DNA of 64,000 nucleotides from Symsagittifera roscoffensis (GCF_963678635.1 NC_087062.1:61547584-61611583), one strand, 5' to 3'. Positions 43,401 through 54,705 are shown, numbered from the stretch's first letter. Notes: a model not told the origin generated them from the letters alone. A program made the numbers and translations.

Positions 43401-44006
43401 GGCAAGTCTATGTAAAACAAATCCATTCATCCTAGCGAGAGATACCATTAAGGTTTCAACGTGACCATCAGCATTAACAATGTTATGTTCAGAATCCGCA
43501 ATCCAGAAGAAAGTATGCAACAAAACCGATAAACTTGATATTGAACTAAGAGCGGAGAACTTTGGTTTTTTTGAGTGGAATTCAGGTTGAAAACTAACTA
43601 GGGTGCAACGGTAAGCCTAAAAAAGAAAAATCACAGTAGCCTACGCGAAATTAATTAAGTGCTGCTTTCTAGGAATTGTTGATTACTCTTGACATTCCTA
43701 TCAAAAACCAAAAATGTAAAAATTTATATTTGCACTGCCAGCAAAAACTCTATATCAGATGAATGAAAACGTTAGGCAACATGAAAAGCTTGATTACTTA
43801 AGTCATGAAGACAAAGTTTGTTTTTTGAACCGACCGAAGGAAAAAAAGTATTCAGAAAAATAGTTTCACTTAAGTCTGATACAGCTGATGGGCTGTTCGA
43901 GTTTTCCAAAAAGACCAAAAATTGGTGAATTGGATATGGACCAGTTTTACTGGAGATAGAAAAAAAAGGGGAAGATGTTCGGGCGAACAGCTCCAAGGTA
44001 TAACGA

Positions 44007-44600
44007 ATGAACTGGTGGCAATCAGGAGTTTTTTTGAAACTCAAGGCCGACATTGGGTTTTGCATTTTCGTCGAACAGGAAATAGAAGTAGAAGATTCGG
44101 TTGTATCCCATAGGGAGGGGGCGAGAAAAATGACCCCACATAAATTAGATGCATGTAGAAAGGAAACAAAAAAGTTTCAGGAGTATATGTTAGAACCCTA
44201 CGAGTCACTGTGCGCTTGGGAAGTAATTATGGCCAAAACCAAAAAAGGATCAAGTGAGATTTTGTTGTGAAATTCGATATTTGAACTGCGTCACGGTGAA
44301 GCATGCATATCCAGTTCAAAGAATGGATGAAAATTTTTCGAAACTAGAGGACGTAAAACTTTTTGCTAATCTCGACTTGGGTTCAGTATTTTAGCAAGTG
44401 TCAGTTATTAAACAGGATTGAGAGAAGATTGGATATGATTGTTAACAAGTGCTGTTTAATCGGAAACGGATGCAATTTGGCCTATGCAATGAAATACCTA
44501 CCTTCTAGAGACTCATGGCCCAGGCATTGACAAGAATAACTAAGAAATACGAGATCTTGATCACGTGTTACGTGACCATAACATAGTAAGAGCGACACAA
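44007..44600 (+). pseudogene. Gypsy reverse transcriptase relic, unit B
   Basis: Near-identical to 33270-33840, with KADIGFCIFVEQEIEVED and EGARKMTPHKLDACRKET, then the same frame change and the same loss of the YVDD box. Confidence 0.75.
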
Positions 44601-45118
44601 CGTGTAAATCTGCTGTTTGCCTTCCTGAATCCTTTAAGACATGATAAAGTAACTGGTCAGATGGTAGACAAACACGGCAGAAGAAGATATCCCGACGCGG
44701 TGGAGGCATCCCTCACATAGAAATCACCATGGACAAAACATCTGACGCTTCCATTAAATTTGTTTTTGACGCTAAAACCACATTGAATAACCAGCAATTG
44801 ATACACCCGATGAGTTTTTACATTCCGAGCCAAGCTCCACTAATTTTTTACAACCACCTTTTGAACCAAAAAAATTCCCCCTACCCCTGTAGCATAATCC
44901 ACTTTCAAGTTTTCACACACTGATGCTTCCCTTTTCTTTTCCTCTATCAAGTCATGCACCCGATGTCCCTAGCCCGTCTCCGAAGACCAACTTGAACATG
45001 ATTTTGATGATTTCATCCACGTCGAAGAAATAAGACAGAGCAAAATACAGGTGGAGCCTGCAGGATTGCAACTACTAGCATAAATAGCAAGTAACAGTCT
45101 GGGGAAATCTAAAACCCG

Positions 45119-45574
45119 ATGAGAGAACACAGAGCCTTAGCTCACACTACCAAAGAAACCAAACGAAAAGTTGACAGCAAAGAAAAATTGCCTACAATGG
45201 AAGCTGAATGCAGTGAAATTCTGCGCTCTTTTGTAAGCAACACGTCAGTTGAGATACTGGCAGACACAAACCTGACAGAGAAGAAGAGAGTGACATTCGA
45301 AGAACGAACGGAGGTAATTGAAGGAAGAATTGAGTACGGGAAGCAACAGTTGTTGACAAAACAGTATGAACAAAATAATTTGTCCGGGGATTCGGAGGAG
45401 TCGGGTTCAGGACGGGATTCAGTAATGAGTGATGGTTACATTGCGAACCAAAACACAGTTTTAGCAGAAACAAATTCAGAAATCCAGACAAAAAATTACA
45501 TTGAGTTTCTTCATTGGGGACATATGATGATGAAGATGATTAAAATAGAGGAGGAGAGAAACTTAAGATCATAG
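45119..45574 (+). CDS. 151-codon Pol linker ORF, unit B
   Basis: Identical in translation to 34363-34818. See that entry for composition and reasoning. Its place between RT relics and integrase supports the linker reading. Confidence 0.55.
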   Translation: MREHRALAHTTKETKRKVDSKEKLPTMEAECSEILRSFVSNTSVEILADTNLTEKKRVTFEERTEVIEGRIEYGKQQLLTKQYEQNNLSGDSEESGSGRDSVMSDGYIANQNTVLAETNSEIQTKNYIEFLHWGHMMMKMIKIEEERNLRS

Positions 45575-45739
45575 CAGTTTTGAGGAAACCTTTCCGAGAA
45601 TCCTCGTGTAACCGGAATGTGATAACCAACATAGAACCCAAGAGTCATCAGGGCATCTTAAGTAGAATCGTTTGTGTGAAAGTGGAAGATGGCACCAATC
45701 GTACCAGGACCTTCAATTTATTACACGGCTGACGAATTA

Positions 45740-46513
45740 CCAGCGTGCAAAAGGAAAGATGAAGAAAATATTTTGCACGAGCGCAATATCACTTTTTTAT
45801 CACAATTGTAGCAGGCAGAAGAATTTTTTAGATCACACGATCAGATGGGACACCAGGGCATGGATAACGTACAGCAAAGAAAAAAGCTTCGTTTTAATTG
45901 GCCGGCAATGAGAAAGGCCCTCGAGATATAGATCAAGGTATGCTGATCCTACCTACAAGTAAATGAACCCAAAAATTTGAAGTTTTCTCTGAAGTCGGTC
46001 GAGATTTCAGAATTCATTGAAATTTTCCAGATAGATCGCCAGCAGAACTGCATGACAGATTTAGAATACAATCAGATTCAAGTGATCATAGATCATTTTA
46101 CGAATTTAGCGGAGGCAGTAACATGTCAAACAGCATTTGCGGAAAAGACAAGCGATGACTTGATAACACACTGGATCTCGAGATACGGTTGCATCATGAG
46201 TTTTCAGTCCGACAACTGCAAATTTATCTTAGGGGTCTTGACAATTGAATTAAAAAATTGGTCGCATATCGCACCAGCTCATTCGACAATTTGTCATTCG
46301 CAAACAAATGGACGAGTGGAAAGGCAGAAAATGCTGAGAGTGGTTTTTATGCTAAGGGTATTTTGCTCTACATATTTGACGGACTGGAGCAAGTGCCTAC
46401 TACGGTTGGTGGGGGCGTACAATAGCACACAACATGCAACCGCAGGCATCAACCCATTTATGATAAAGACTGGCAAAGAGAGGGCAACGCCACTAATTTT
46501 TTCTACCTATTAA
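45740..46513 (+). pseudogene. Gypsy integrase with complete core, unit B
   Basis: The zinc-binding part (RSHDQMGHQGMDNVQQRKKL, about 45835) is followed by a 178-codon open frame (45977-46513) spanning the whole catalytic core. The first Asp is in QIDRQQNCMTDLEYNQ, the second in MSFQSDNCKF and the Glu in QTNGRVERQKML, so the DDE triad is present. ITHWISRYGC and GAYNSTQHATAGINPFM are further family blocks. It is the best-preserved integrase core in the window. The C-terminal domain after 46513 is not readable, and a stop separates it from the zinc-binding part. Confidence 0.82.
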
Positions 46514-47437
46514 ACGTTTTGTCTAGATGAGAATCTCGGTGATGACTCGTTTATTAGATCAAGTTTGAGCAGGCGCTGGAGCAGAAAAGCTTGTCTTATG
46601 AAGATCTTGGAGTCCACTGTTGTGTGGAGTGGTTGAAGGCTGATGAAGCTCACTTCTTCAGAGCCTCAACTTTGGGAATAGCAGAACTGCTAGGATTGCC
46701 ACGAAAAAGGTTATTTGGCCGAGTTAGTAACATGAAGCTAAATTAATTCAAGAGCCAAACTCCATAGTGGAACCCCCGAAACATAGGTCGAAAATGGCTA
46801 GAATAAGGGAGGCTGTTCCTAAATAGCTGAGGGCTGTCGACAAACTACTGGATCCAAAAACCATTGGACTGCCAGACACAGCCTTAGCAGGTACGGACTT
46901 GTCCAGGATGCCGGATATCGGGAGGAGTTTGGCGCATCCAAAGTAGCAAAGGCACTAGCGTTCGACGACAGATTGGACCAGGGGCAGCCAGGATCATAAT
47001 AATTGCGAATTGGACTACGTCGGGACATCAAACAATTTGTTCTGGCCAGTGAAAAAATTTGTCTGGCTGCTCCGAGACGTGGTCTAAATGCCAGTGAGGT
47101 TATTTGTTAGGGTTAACTTTGCTGTGGTTGATTAAACTCTTTGAAGTGAATTACTTATGACCTTCAGGTTCAGTCTTTCATCAGGCTTTTTGACAACCAT
47201 CCGGGCTTATTGTTGTCTGCGAGTTCCTTATTAATAATAACAGAGATTTATGGTTTCACATATGTGCAGCTTGTTCTGAGCATAATCGGTTTGCTACGGC
47301 TGTCAAAACGTTTTGGACGGATTGAAGCTATTGCAATCGTGTGGTTTGTCTGTCCACAGAACGTGGACTACTCTTAAAGAAAACTCTACTGTCAGCCTTC
47401 TTTCGAGCAAAATATCATCAATTCTGCATACAAGCTT
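46514..47437 (+). other. Decayed sequence after the integrase, present only in unit B
   Basis: Stops in all frames. One + frame at about 47150-47375, without ATG, is hydrophobic (LLLSASSLLIITEIYGF, VQLVLSIIGLLRLSKRF). I cannot tell whether it is real. The stretch is deleted from unit A. Confidence 0.4.
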
Positions 47438-48230
47438 CAATTTTGGAATGGATAAAATCTTCTTGAGACAATTGTTGCTTTAACCATGAAGCAGAGCTGA
47501 ATCAGAAGTTGAACTTCGTGGTGGCTATCAAGTCAGAGACTCTGCGCGAGCCAAAGCTACTCTTGCTTGCTGGCTTGAATGATCATTTGCAATCAGCAGG
47601 ACTTCTTGGTCCACTAAGAAGATAACAAAGGTGCTCAACGAATGCCCCAATAGACAATTATAGCTTCTAATACCTCATCCGATAATTTCGGAAAACATAA
47701 ATTGCAAAAAATGCTCGCTTGACACTTCGTATTAAGTGACCAAGACCCCTAAAGATGAAGAACTCACGAAGAATTGTATTTACTAACTTCAAGTGGAAAC
47801 TAAGACTCTCAATCTACTTACTTTTTGCTTTTGTAGCAACTAAAGTGTTCTAGTTCTTTTTTTCTCCCATTGCCGAATCATTTTCTTAAAATTGATGAGA
47901 CCAAATGTCCCCTATTCTTAAAGAACTTCGAGAGGCTTTAAATACTTTGAAATTAAAAGCTTTTTGCTTTTCTTTTCACATTGTAGCTTCTTTTTTTCTT
48001 AATACTTCTCTGAGTTTAGTTAACTTTTGCTAAACTTTTACAATTTGGGTCGAAAATAACAGCTCACAAAATCACGTTATTCTCTGTTAAAAAACACAAG
48101 CAGAAACACAAAAAAAAGTTGTGGATTTTAATCCAAAAAAGCAAAATTAGGGAAAGTTTGATATAAGGTTTCATATGGCACTTGTTACTGTTACTTTTTA
48201 CTTTTTTCTTACTTGCAAAAAATTTACAGC
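47438..48230 (+). repeat. LTR-like/leader repeat, second copy
   Basis: Matches 35342-36117, and from about 47805 also 50890-51300. It is directly followed by the repeat-bearing gag ORF. It is probably an LTR with adjoining leader, but the ends are not defined. Confidence 0.55.
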
Positions 48231-48234
48231 AGCT

Positions 48235-49050
48235 CAAAAAACCGCGTTAGCGTTAGAGAAAAAACAAGGGAATGCGGAGCAAAAGAGTCACAGTTTTACC
48301 GAAATGATACTTAAGCTTCGGAGAGAAGCGACATGACGAGCTTTTCAATTGCAAACCGCATCTGAATTTATTAACTACAAGCTATCCTCGGAATCTGGAC
48401 GTGTTCAAAAAAGCCTTCAAAGTGAAAGAAACAAAATATTCGAGACAAGCCAGCTGTTATCTGAATTAATCAACTACAAGCTATCCTCGGAGTCTGGACG
48501 TGTTCAAAAAAGCCTTCAAAGTGAAAGAAACAATACATTCGAGACAAGCCAGCTGTTTTCTGAATTTATCAACTACGAGTTATCCTCGGTGTCTGGATGC
48601 GTTCAAAGAGGCCTTCAAAGTGAAGAAACAAAAAACTTTCGACACAAGCCAGCTGTTATCTGACACAAGCCAGGGAAGACCTTGGAGAAACTTCATGCAG
48701 TAGTAAACGGGCTAGCGACTAAACAGAATGTTGAGACAATTGAAAAGAGGAATCTTAAAGGACGTGATCATCGTGAACATGACAAACAAAGAAGCAAAAA
48801 TAGAATTCCGCAGATCAACAAAATTCCGGGTGATGTGTACGGGATTGAACTATCGTACCAAAGGGGTGTCTGGGACGCAATAACTTACAAAACTAAATGT
48901 GGGGTTCTGGCTGTAGCATCAACGGGGCATTTCAAACAAGTTTGTAGACATTCGGAGTGCTACAGTAGGCCGTACCTAAGAGGCGGCAGAGAGATGGCAA
49001 AATTCCAATGGACCTTTTTGAGAGACGGCGAAACTTCTTAGGTCATGTAA
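48235..49050 (+). pseudogene. Putative gypsy gag with three 33-residue repeats (element C)
   Basis: After a Lys/Glu-rich start (ALALEKKQGNAEQKS) and one stop, three exact-length 99-bp units (starting 48363, 48462 and 48561) encode SEFINYKLSSESGRVQKSLQ-type repeats ending ETSQLL. Downstream, LEKLHAVVNGLATKQN and, near 48900-48960, C-x7-TGHFKQVC resembles a CCHC knuckle that has lost one Cys. Because 99 is divisible by three, a second frame is also open across the units (STTSYPRSLDVFKKAFKVKE), so the coding frame is not certain. Position after the LTR-like repeat and before RT relics suits Gag. Confidence 0.5.
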
Positions 49051-49381
49051 AATTGGGACCACAGCGGATTTATGGCAGAACATATCAATTACGGCAGAAC
49101 TTTATAGTTGATATATCAGGAGTAATTTAAAAAAAATAATCGTAGATTGATTTCATAAGTTTTTTGTGTTATTGATCACAATAACGGTGAAGAAAAGTAG
49201 GTCAGAAAAGAAGGCACTAGAACCACAGGAGCTGAGTAAATAAAGCCATAAAAATGAAAATCAAGGGCCGAATCTAGAATATTTAAGGGACATTACTAGA
49301 CAATTATGTATGAAACTACATCCCGGAAATATCATTTTTTCAGTGATGGACTCAAGATATGCGTACGGACAACAATCACAC

Positions 49382-50206
49382 TGGAATCAGATCTAAACTA
49401 GTATTTATAATTGGTTAACAGGGGCGGATTAAGGGGGGGAAGGCGGGGGGGGGGGGGGCGGACGCCCTCCCTTAGGGATTCGACCCCCTGCCGACCCAAA
49501 GGTTCCCCCCTTTGACACTTTTTCAAAAATACATTTTTGGCCGAACGACCCTAAAATTTTTCTAAAGGCGCCTATGGCGCCAATATATACTAACTTTGAG
49601 GGGGAGCGCGCGCCAAAAAAAACGCGATTTTTTTGTCAACATTTTTCAAAAAGTGCCCAAAAACGGCTTTTTTGACTGTTTTTTCAAAAATTTTCTTGCG
49701 GCGAAAATTTAGCCAAAATAGCGGCAAAACAGTGCTTTAAAAAAGCTCGAAAAATCAATTTGGTTGACCTAAAAAAAAAAAGGTCGTCAAAAAAATTTTT
49801 GAAAATTTTTTGAAAATCCTCCCCCCCCCCTCGAGAGAATCCTAGATCCGCCCCTGTTGGTTAATATTATGAAATTTTATCTCTATAAAATATTAAATAC
49901 TAACCAATCATATTCCATAAAACTAACAACCTATTTATTTGTAAAGTGTTGAAACTACTTGTAGTTTCAACACCAGAGCAATTTCAATTAAACTCAGAAT
50001 ACAGTTGTCCTCATTCTGGAACTAACTCGCGCAAACCGGTGTACACTAGATCTATTGAGACTAGGGAATATAAGAGTAAGATTAATATCGGTATTAGACT
50101 AAGAAGTTGCACGAATCTATCCGGCCGAAAATAAGATAGCGTGACGAGCAGACGGTGTAACCTATCTGAAATTACTCTATGATCACAGTACTTCATACAT
50201 AACTCA
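49382..50206. mobile_element. Probable solo LTR with nested MITE, 4-bp target duplication ACAC
   Basis: Compared with element D (53400-53450) this is a clean insertion. It starts TGGAATCAG and ends ATAACTCA (TG...CA), and it is flanked by ACAC at 49378-49381 and 50207-50210. Without the nested MITE it is about 390 bp. It contains the hairpin GTTGAAACTA...TAGTTTCAAC at about 49949-49972. No partner LTR or internal region is seen, so it is read as a solo LTR. Confidence 0.6.
49419..49856 (-). mobile_element. hAT-like MITE, copy 1, with perfect 8-bp TSD
   Basis: Terminal inverted repeats CAGGGGCGGATT at the left and AGATCCGCCCCTG at the right are flanked by TTGGTTAA at 49411-49418 and 49857-49864. 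An 8-bp duplication and CAGGGGC ends are typical of the hAT superfamily. It contains G and C runs and GCGCC palindromes. It is non-coding and would depend on a transposase supplied from elsewhere. Confidence 0.88.
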
Positions 50207-50560
50207 ACACGGCGCCGATTCAGGTTATCAGTGTAATTTCTCACTGGCAGGAGGAAATCCACAGGCAGATATACTTTAAAACGAGATTTTATAGTTGATA
50301 AATCCAGCCTGCATGATTCCAAAGGGTCTCGGATTCTATTGTCAATGGACATCGAATAGTTCGCGCGTTTATCGATTGCACCCAACTGTTCTCTAAAGGA
50401 ACGAAGCAGAACATATCGCGCAAGCAGATAAAACCCTAAAAAGATTGGATCATGGATAAATTTCGCTGTGTTACCGAAAGGTAATTTCGCCAAAACCGAT
50501 TGTGAATAATAGTCAAGTCACAAAATATTGACGGGAAATGAAGAGCCAACAATATGAACA

Positions 50561-50893
50561 ATGAAGTCAATTGACGTTTCACAATCGATTTTTACCGCAC
50601 TGGCTAGTAAATTTTTTATGGGCGCCATACACAGCTTACACAAGTACATACAAGCCCTCAACAGAAACAGCAGCACCGCTCAGACAACTATGATGCATGA
50701 AGAACAAGTTCATCTGGTCGGTTGTACTCGAACATTTTCAAAACAAAAGAACATACGGGTGATGTGCGATGCTAGCCATGATGCGCTGAGTGATAATTTT
50801 ACTCACAACAGGGACAAAAACTCAACAAACAAACTAAGAATGCTATCAGTGGTATGGTCGGCTGAATTTTTTAGTTATTACAGTTTAAAGCAA
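50561..50893 (+). pseudogene. Gypsy RT-RNase H relic of element C
   Basis: Reads FMGAIHSLHKYIQALNRNSS, then KNIRVMCDASHDALSDNF with the first RNase H Asp, then NSTNKLRMLSVVWSAEFF. This matches the connection plus RNase H region of element D at 53781-54110. It stops at about 50893, where the LTR-like repeat begins, so the end of RNase H and all of integrase are missing from element C. Confidence 0.72.
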
Positions 50894-51300
50894 AGCAAAC
50901 TAAGACTCTCAATCTACTTACTTTTTGCTTTTGTAGCAACTAAAATGTTCTACAGTTCTACTTTTCTCCCATTGCCGAACCATTTTCTTAAAATTGATGA
51001 AACCAAATCTCCCCTATTCTTAAAGAACTTCGAGTGGCATTAAAATAATTTGAAATTAAAAGCTTTTTGCTTTTCTTTTCACATTGTAGCTTCTTTTTCT
51101 TAATACTTCTCTGAGTTAAGTTAATTTTTGCTAAACTTTTACAATTTGGGTCGAAAATAACAGCTCACAAAATCACGACATTCTCTGTTAAAAAACACAA
51201 GCAGAAACACGAAAAAAAAGTTGTGGATTTCAATTCAAAAAAGCAAAAATAGAGAAAGTTTGATATAAGGTTTCATATGGCACTTGTTACTTCGCAAAAC
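50893..51300 (+). repeat. LTR-like/leader repeat, third copy (between elements C and D)
   Basis: Matches 35695-36117 and 47805-48230. It sits between the truncated RNase H of element C and the gag of element D, giving a head-to-tail LTR-internal-LTR-internal arrangement. Confidence 0.55.
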
Positions 51301-51309
51301 ATTTACAGC

Positions 51310-52430
51310 AGCTCAAAAAAACCGCGTTAGCGTTAGAGAAAAAACAGGGGAAGGTGGAGCAAAAGAGCAAACGATTTTACCGAAATAACACTTAAGCTTC
51401 GGAGAGAAGCGACATTACGAGCTTTTCAATTGCAAACCGCATCTGAATTTATCAACTACAAGCTATCCTCGGAGTCTGGGCGCGTTCAAAAAAGCCTTCA
51501 ACGTGAAAGAAACAAAACATTCGAGACAAGCCAGCTGTTATCTGAATTTATCATCTACAAGCTATCCTCGGAGTCTGGGCGCGTTCAAAAAAGCCTTCAA
51601 CGTGAAAGAAACAAAACGTTCGAGACAAGCCAGCTGTTATCTGAATTAATCAACTACAAGCTATCCTCGGAGTCTAGACGTGTTCAAAAAAGCCTTCAAA
51701 GTGAAAGAAACAAAACGTTCAAGACAAGCCAGCTGTTATCCGAAATAATCAACTACAAGCTATCCTCGGAGTCTGGACATGTTCAGAAAAGCCTTCACAG
51801 TAAATGAAACAATACATTCGAGACAAGCCAGCTGTTATCTGAATTTATCAACTACAAACTATCCTCGGAGTCTGAGCGCGTTCAAAAAAGCCTTCAACGT
51901 GAAAGAAACAAAACGTTCGAGACAAGCCAGCTGTTATCTGAATTTATCAACTACAAGCTATCCTCGGAGTCTGGACGCGTTCAGAAAAGCCTACAAAGTG
52001 AAAGAAACAAAACGTTCGAGACAAGCCAGCTGTTTTCTGAATTGATCAACTACGAGTTATCCTCGGAGTCTGGACGCGTTCAAAGAGGCCTTCAAAGTGA
52101 AAGAAACAAAAAACGTTCGACACAAGCCAGCTGTTATCAGGACACCAAAGGTAGGGGAAGACCTTGGAGAAACTTCATGCAGTAGTAAACGGGCTAGCGG
52201 CTAAACAGAATGTTGAGACCATTGAAAAGAGGAATCTTAAAGGACGTGATCATCGTGAACATGACAAACAAAGAAGCAAAAATAGAATTCCGCAGATCAA
52301 CAAAATTCCGGGTGATGTGTACGGGATTGAACTATCGTACCAAAGGGGTGTCTGGGACGCTATAACTTACAAAACGATCTGTGGGGTTCTGACTGTAGCA
52401 TCAACGGAACATATCAACCGGTGCGCCAGC
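51310..52430 (+). pseudogene. Putative gypsy gag with seven 33-residue repeats (element D)
   Basis: KLRREATLRAFQLQTASEF leads into seven 99-bp units starting at 51444, 51543, 51642, 51741, 51840, 51939 and 52038. Each encodes a SEFINYKLSSESGRVQKSLQ-like unit plus (S/R)ERNKTFETSQLL. One stop interrupts the fourth unit, and a small indel ends the seventh. The downstream part matches element C (EKLHAVVNGLAAKQN) up to about 52430, just before the assembly gap. The repeats are polar, Ser-rich and helix-prone. Repeat number differs between C and D (3 against 7). Confidence 0.5.
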
Positions 52431-52458
52431 AAAAAAAAACGCTACATAAATTTTTTCA

Positions 52459-52658
52459 NNNNNNNNNNNNNNNNNNNNNNNNNNNNNNNNNNNNNNNNNN
52501 NNNNNNNNNNNNNNNNNNNNNNNNNNNNNNNNNNNNNNNNNNNNNNNNNNNNNNNNNNNNNNNNNNNNNNNNNNNNNNNNNNNNNNNNNNNNNNNNNNNN
52601 NNNNNNNNNNNNNNNNNNNNNNNNNNNNNNNNNNNNNNNNNNNNNNNNNNNNNNNNNN
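52459..52658. other. Assembly gap, 200 N
   Basis: Exactly 200 ambiguous bases, probably a nominal-size scaffold gap. After it come short CGCTCAAATCTTG repeats (52659-52705), which may relate to why the assembly broke. Confidence 0.99.
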
Positions 52659-52819
52659 CGCTCAAATCTTGCTGGAAAACCGCTCAAACCGCTCAAATCT
52701 TGAGTGGTTTTGGAGCGGGATCTCGACCCGGGTGGATTGGTAATGGTTGGCTATTTTGATAATATTCAAAATGAAGGAACAAAAACCTACCCTAATTTAA
52801 CCAAAAATAATTAATTGAT

Positions 52820-53160
52820 AAAAATGGAGCCGGAAGACTTTCATTTTCGGGACTAAGAATATAGCCCACTGGGGAATATAGGAACTGTGAAAATCAAGTT
52901 GTGGGTGAATGGAAGAAGATCTTCAGACATAAAAAATCAGGAGATCCAGACCATCAATAATTGGACGATAGTTTAGTCTGAACCTGGGGTTGCAACTGAT
53001 TCAACAACCGATGAAGACAGTAATGAGTATCCAGACGTGAAATGTCGGAAGGGTCAATTGCCGCTGGTACCAGCATTAGACTATTCACTGGAAGATTGGC
53101 AAACCTATTTAAAAAAAACATTAATCTGCTAAATCGACTAGGGGAATTGAAAAAACTGTT
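52820..53160 (+). pseudogene. Possible protease-region relic of element D
   Basis: NIGTVKIKLWVNGRRSSDIK at about 52875-52935 resembles the start of a gypsy retropepsin, where a short beta-rich segment precedes DTG, but the DTG itself is not readable. VPALDYSLEDWQTYLKKT follows. Weak call based mainly on position before RT. Confidence 0.35.
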
Positions 53161-53780
53161 ATATCAGGAGTAATTTTAAAAAATTAATCGTAGATTGATC
53201 TCATAAGTTTTTTGTGTTATTGATCACAATAACGGTGAAAAAAGGTAGGTCAGAAAAAAAAGGCACTAGAATCACAGGAGCTGATTAAATATAACCATAA
53301 AAATGAAAATCAAGGGCCGAATATAGAATATTGAAGGGGCATTGCTAGACAATTATGTATTAAAATACATCCCGAAAATATCATTTTTTCAGTGATGGAC
53401 TCAAGATATGCGTACGGACAACAACCACACGGCACCCATTCAGGTTATCAGTGTATTTTCTCACTGGCAGGAGGAAATCCACAGGCACATATACTTTAAA
53501 ACGAGATTTTGTAGTTGATAAATCCAGCCTGCATGATTCCAAAGGATCTCGGATTCTATCGTCAACGGACATCGAATAGTTCGCGCGTTTATCGATTGCA
53601 TCCTACAGTTCTTTAAAGGAACGAAGCAGAACCTATCACGCTAGCAGAGAAATCCCTAAAAAGATTGGATCATGGATAAATTTCGCTGTGTTACCGAGAG
53701 GTAATTTCGCCAAAACGGATTGTGAATAATGGCCAAGTCACAAAATATTGACGGGAAATGAAGAGCCAACAATATGAAAA
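53160..53780 (+). pseudogene. Gypsy reverse transcriptase relic, element D
   Basis: FSVMDSRYAYGQQPHGTH (palm motif A region) and YQCIFSLAGGNPQAHIL are readable. The remaining palm blocks lie in shifting frames up to NFAKTDCE near 53710-53730. No intact catalytic DD box remains. This lineage differs from the 12.5-kb element and from the macro-unit gypsy. Confidence 0.65.
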
Positions 53781-54320
53781 ATGAAGTCAATTGACGTTTC
53801 ACAATCGATTTTTACCGCACTGGCTAGTAAATCTTTTATGGGCGCCATACACAGCTTACACAAGTACATACAAGCCCTCAACAGAAACAGCAGCACCGCT
53901 CAGACAACTATGAAGCATGAAGAACAAGTTTATCTGGTCGGTTGTACTCGAACATTTTCAAAGCAAAAGAACATACGGGTGATGTGCGATGCTAGCCATG
54001 ATGCGCTGAGTGACAATTTTACTCACAACAGGGACAAAAACTCAACAAACAAGCTAAGAATGCTATCAGTGGTATGGTCGGCTGAATTTTCTGGTTGTTA
54101 CATTTTAAAGCAAAGCTTTACTGTTATCTCAAATCACAGAACCTTAATCACGCTACCAAACGGGAATAGCAGAAGAGAAACTAAAACAATGTTTATAAGG
54201 CTAACTAGTTAGCTCGACAGAACTCTCATATTCGATTTTGTAACCGAACATGAACCAGGGATACAAATTGGCCTGGTTGGCTGGTTTTCTTGCCATCCGG
54301 GGGAGTAACGACCAAAAGTA
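53781..54320 (+). pseudogene. Gypsy RNase H relic, element D
   Basis: An open frame of 143 codons (53781-54212) carries KSFMGAIHSLHKYIQAL, RVMCDASHDALSDN, NKLRMLSVVWSAEF, FTVISNHRTLITLPNGNSR and TKTMFIRLTS. After one stop it continues with LDRTLIFDFVTEHEPG. These are consecutive blocks of the gypsy RT connection and RNase H. The conserved DAS and SNH positions are visible. Confidence 0.78.
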
Positions 54321-54333
54321 GTCTCTGCCTGAA

Positions 54334-54400
54334 GCGTCGATGCATGCAAGAAGGGCGTCGATGCATGCAGGAAGGGCTTCGATGCATGCAAGAAAATCTC
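54334..54400 (+). repeat. 21-bp minisatellite, three units
   Basis: Three units of (G)CGTCGATGCATGCA(A/G)GAAGG, each a multiple of three and encoding DACKKGV-type heptads in the Pol frame just after RNase H. It looks like a recent in-frame expansion in the pseudogene. Confidence 0.75.
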
Positions 54401-54705
54401 GACCAATCAGAGGCCGCAAAGTTGCGTTCTGGAGACAAGAAACAAGAAAACAGTGGGTGTTATTACAACCGATACGGAGAGTTACTATAGCTCAGCTTGT
54501 AATGAATCCTTGGGGCTGTAAAAATTCAAAAGTCAGGAAGTCCGCCAAAATTTTTTCAACCTCGAGATGTTAAAGGTAATTTGTAAGGACAATTTACAGG
54601 TAAAAACAGTCTGGATTATGATTTTAGCGAAGAACAAAGACTTCAAAAAAAAACGTGGCTATGAGAAGATAAATCGGAAAATTAGCAAATGACTTTCATG
54701 TGACG

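Larger units (their letters stand above)
36118..48230. repeat. Macro-unit B of the tandem segmental duplication, about 12.1 kb
   Basis: Begins inside ORF-Y (CTTGGATGGTTCTCGGTGAT) directly after the LTR-like repeat of unit A. It repeats polymerase, R1, gypsy gag-pro-RT-integrase and the LTR-like repeat. Stretches such as 44050-45910 look nearly identical to unit A, while the promoter, ORF-X and R1 parts carry scattered differences. Confidence 0.85.
49100..50500 (+). pseudogene. Gypsy protease/RT relic of element C, interrupted by a solo LTR
   Basis: The RT palm start FSVMDSRYAYGQQ lies at about 49340-49380 and resumes at 50211 with the counterpart of FSLAGGNPQA, matching 53160-53780 of element D. 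Stops and shifts are frequent. The interruption is exactly the 49382-50206 insertion. Confidence 0.65.

Noticed and set aside
47150-47375. Hydrophobic + strand frame as a membrane protein
   Set aside because: It has no ATG, stops flank it closely and it is absent from unit A by deletion, so I cannot separate it from chance. It is mentioned only within the regional entry.
51444-52136. CRISPR-like array (seven regular 99-bp units)
   Set aside because: The whole 99-bp unit is repeated with no variable spacers, the DNA is eukaryotic and the unit length keeps a reading frame. It is a coding-length minisatellite.
52164-52703. A 179-codon frame crossing 52459-52658
   Set aside because: It runs through the 200-N assembly gap, so its continuity is artificial. 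Only the part before the gap was used.
54201-54438. Three overlapping - strand frames with HASxPFLHAS-type repeats
   Set aside because: They are antisense translations of the 21-bp minisatellite in the gypsy RNase H region.
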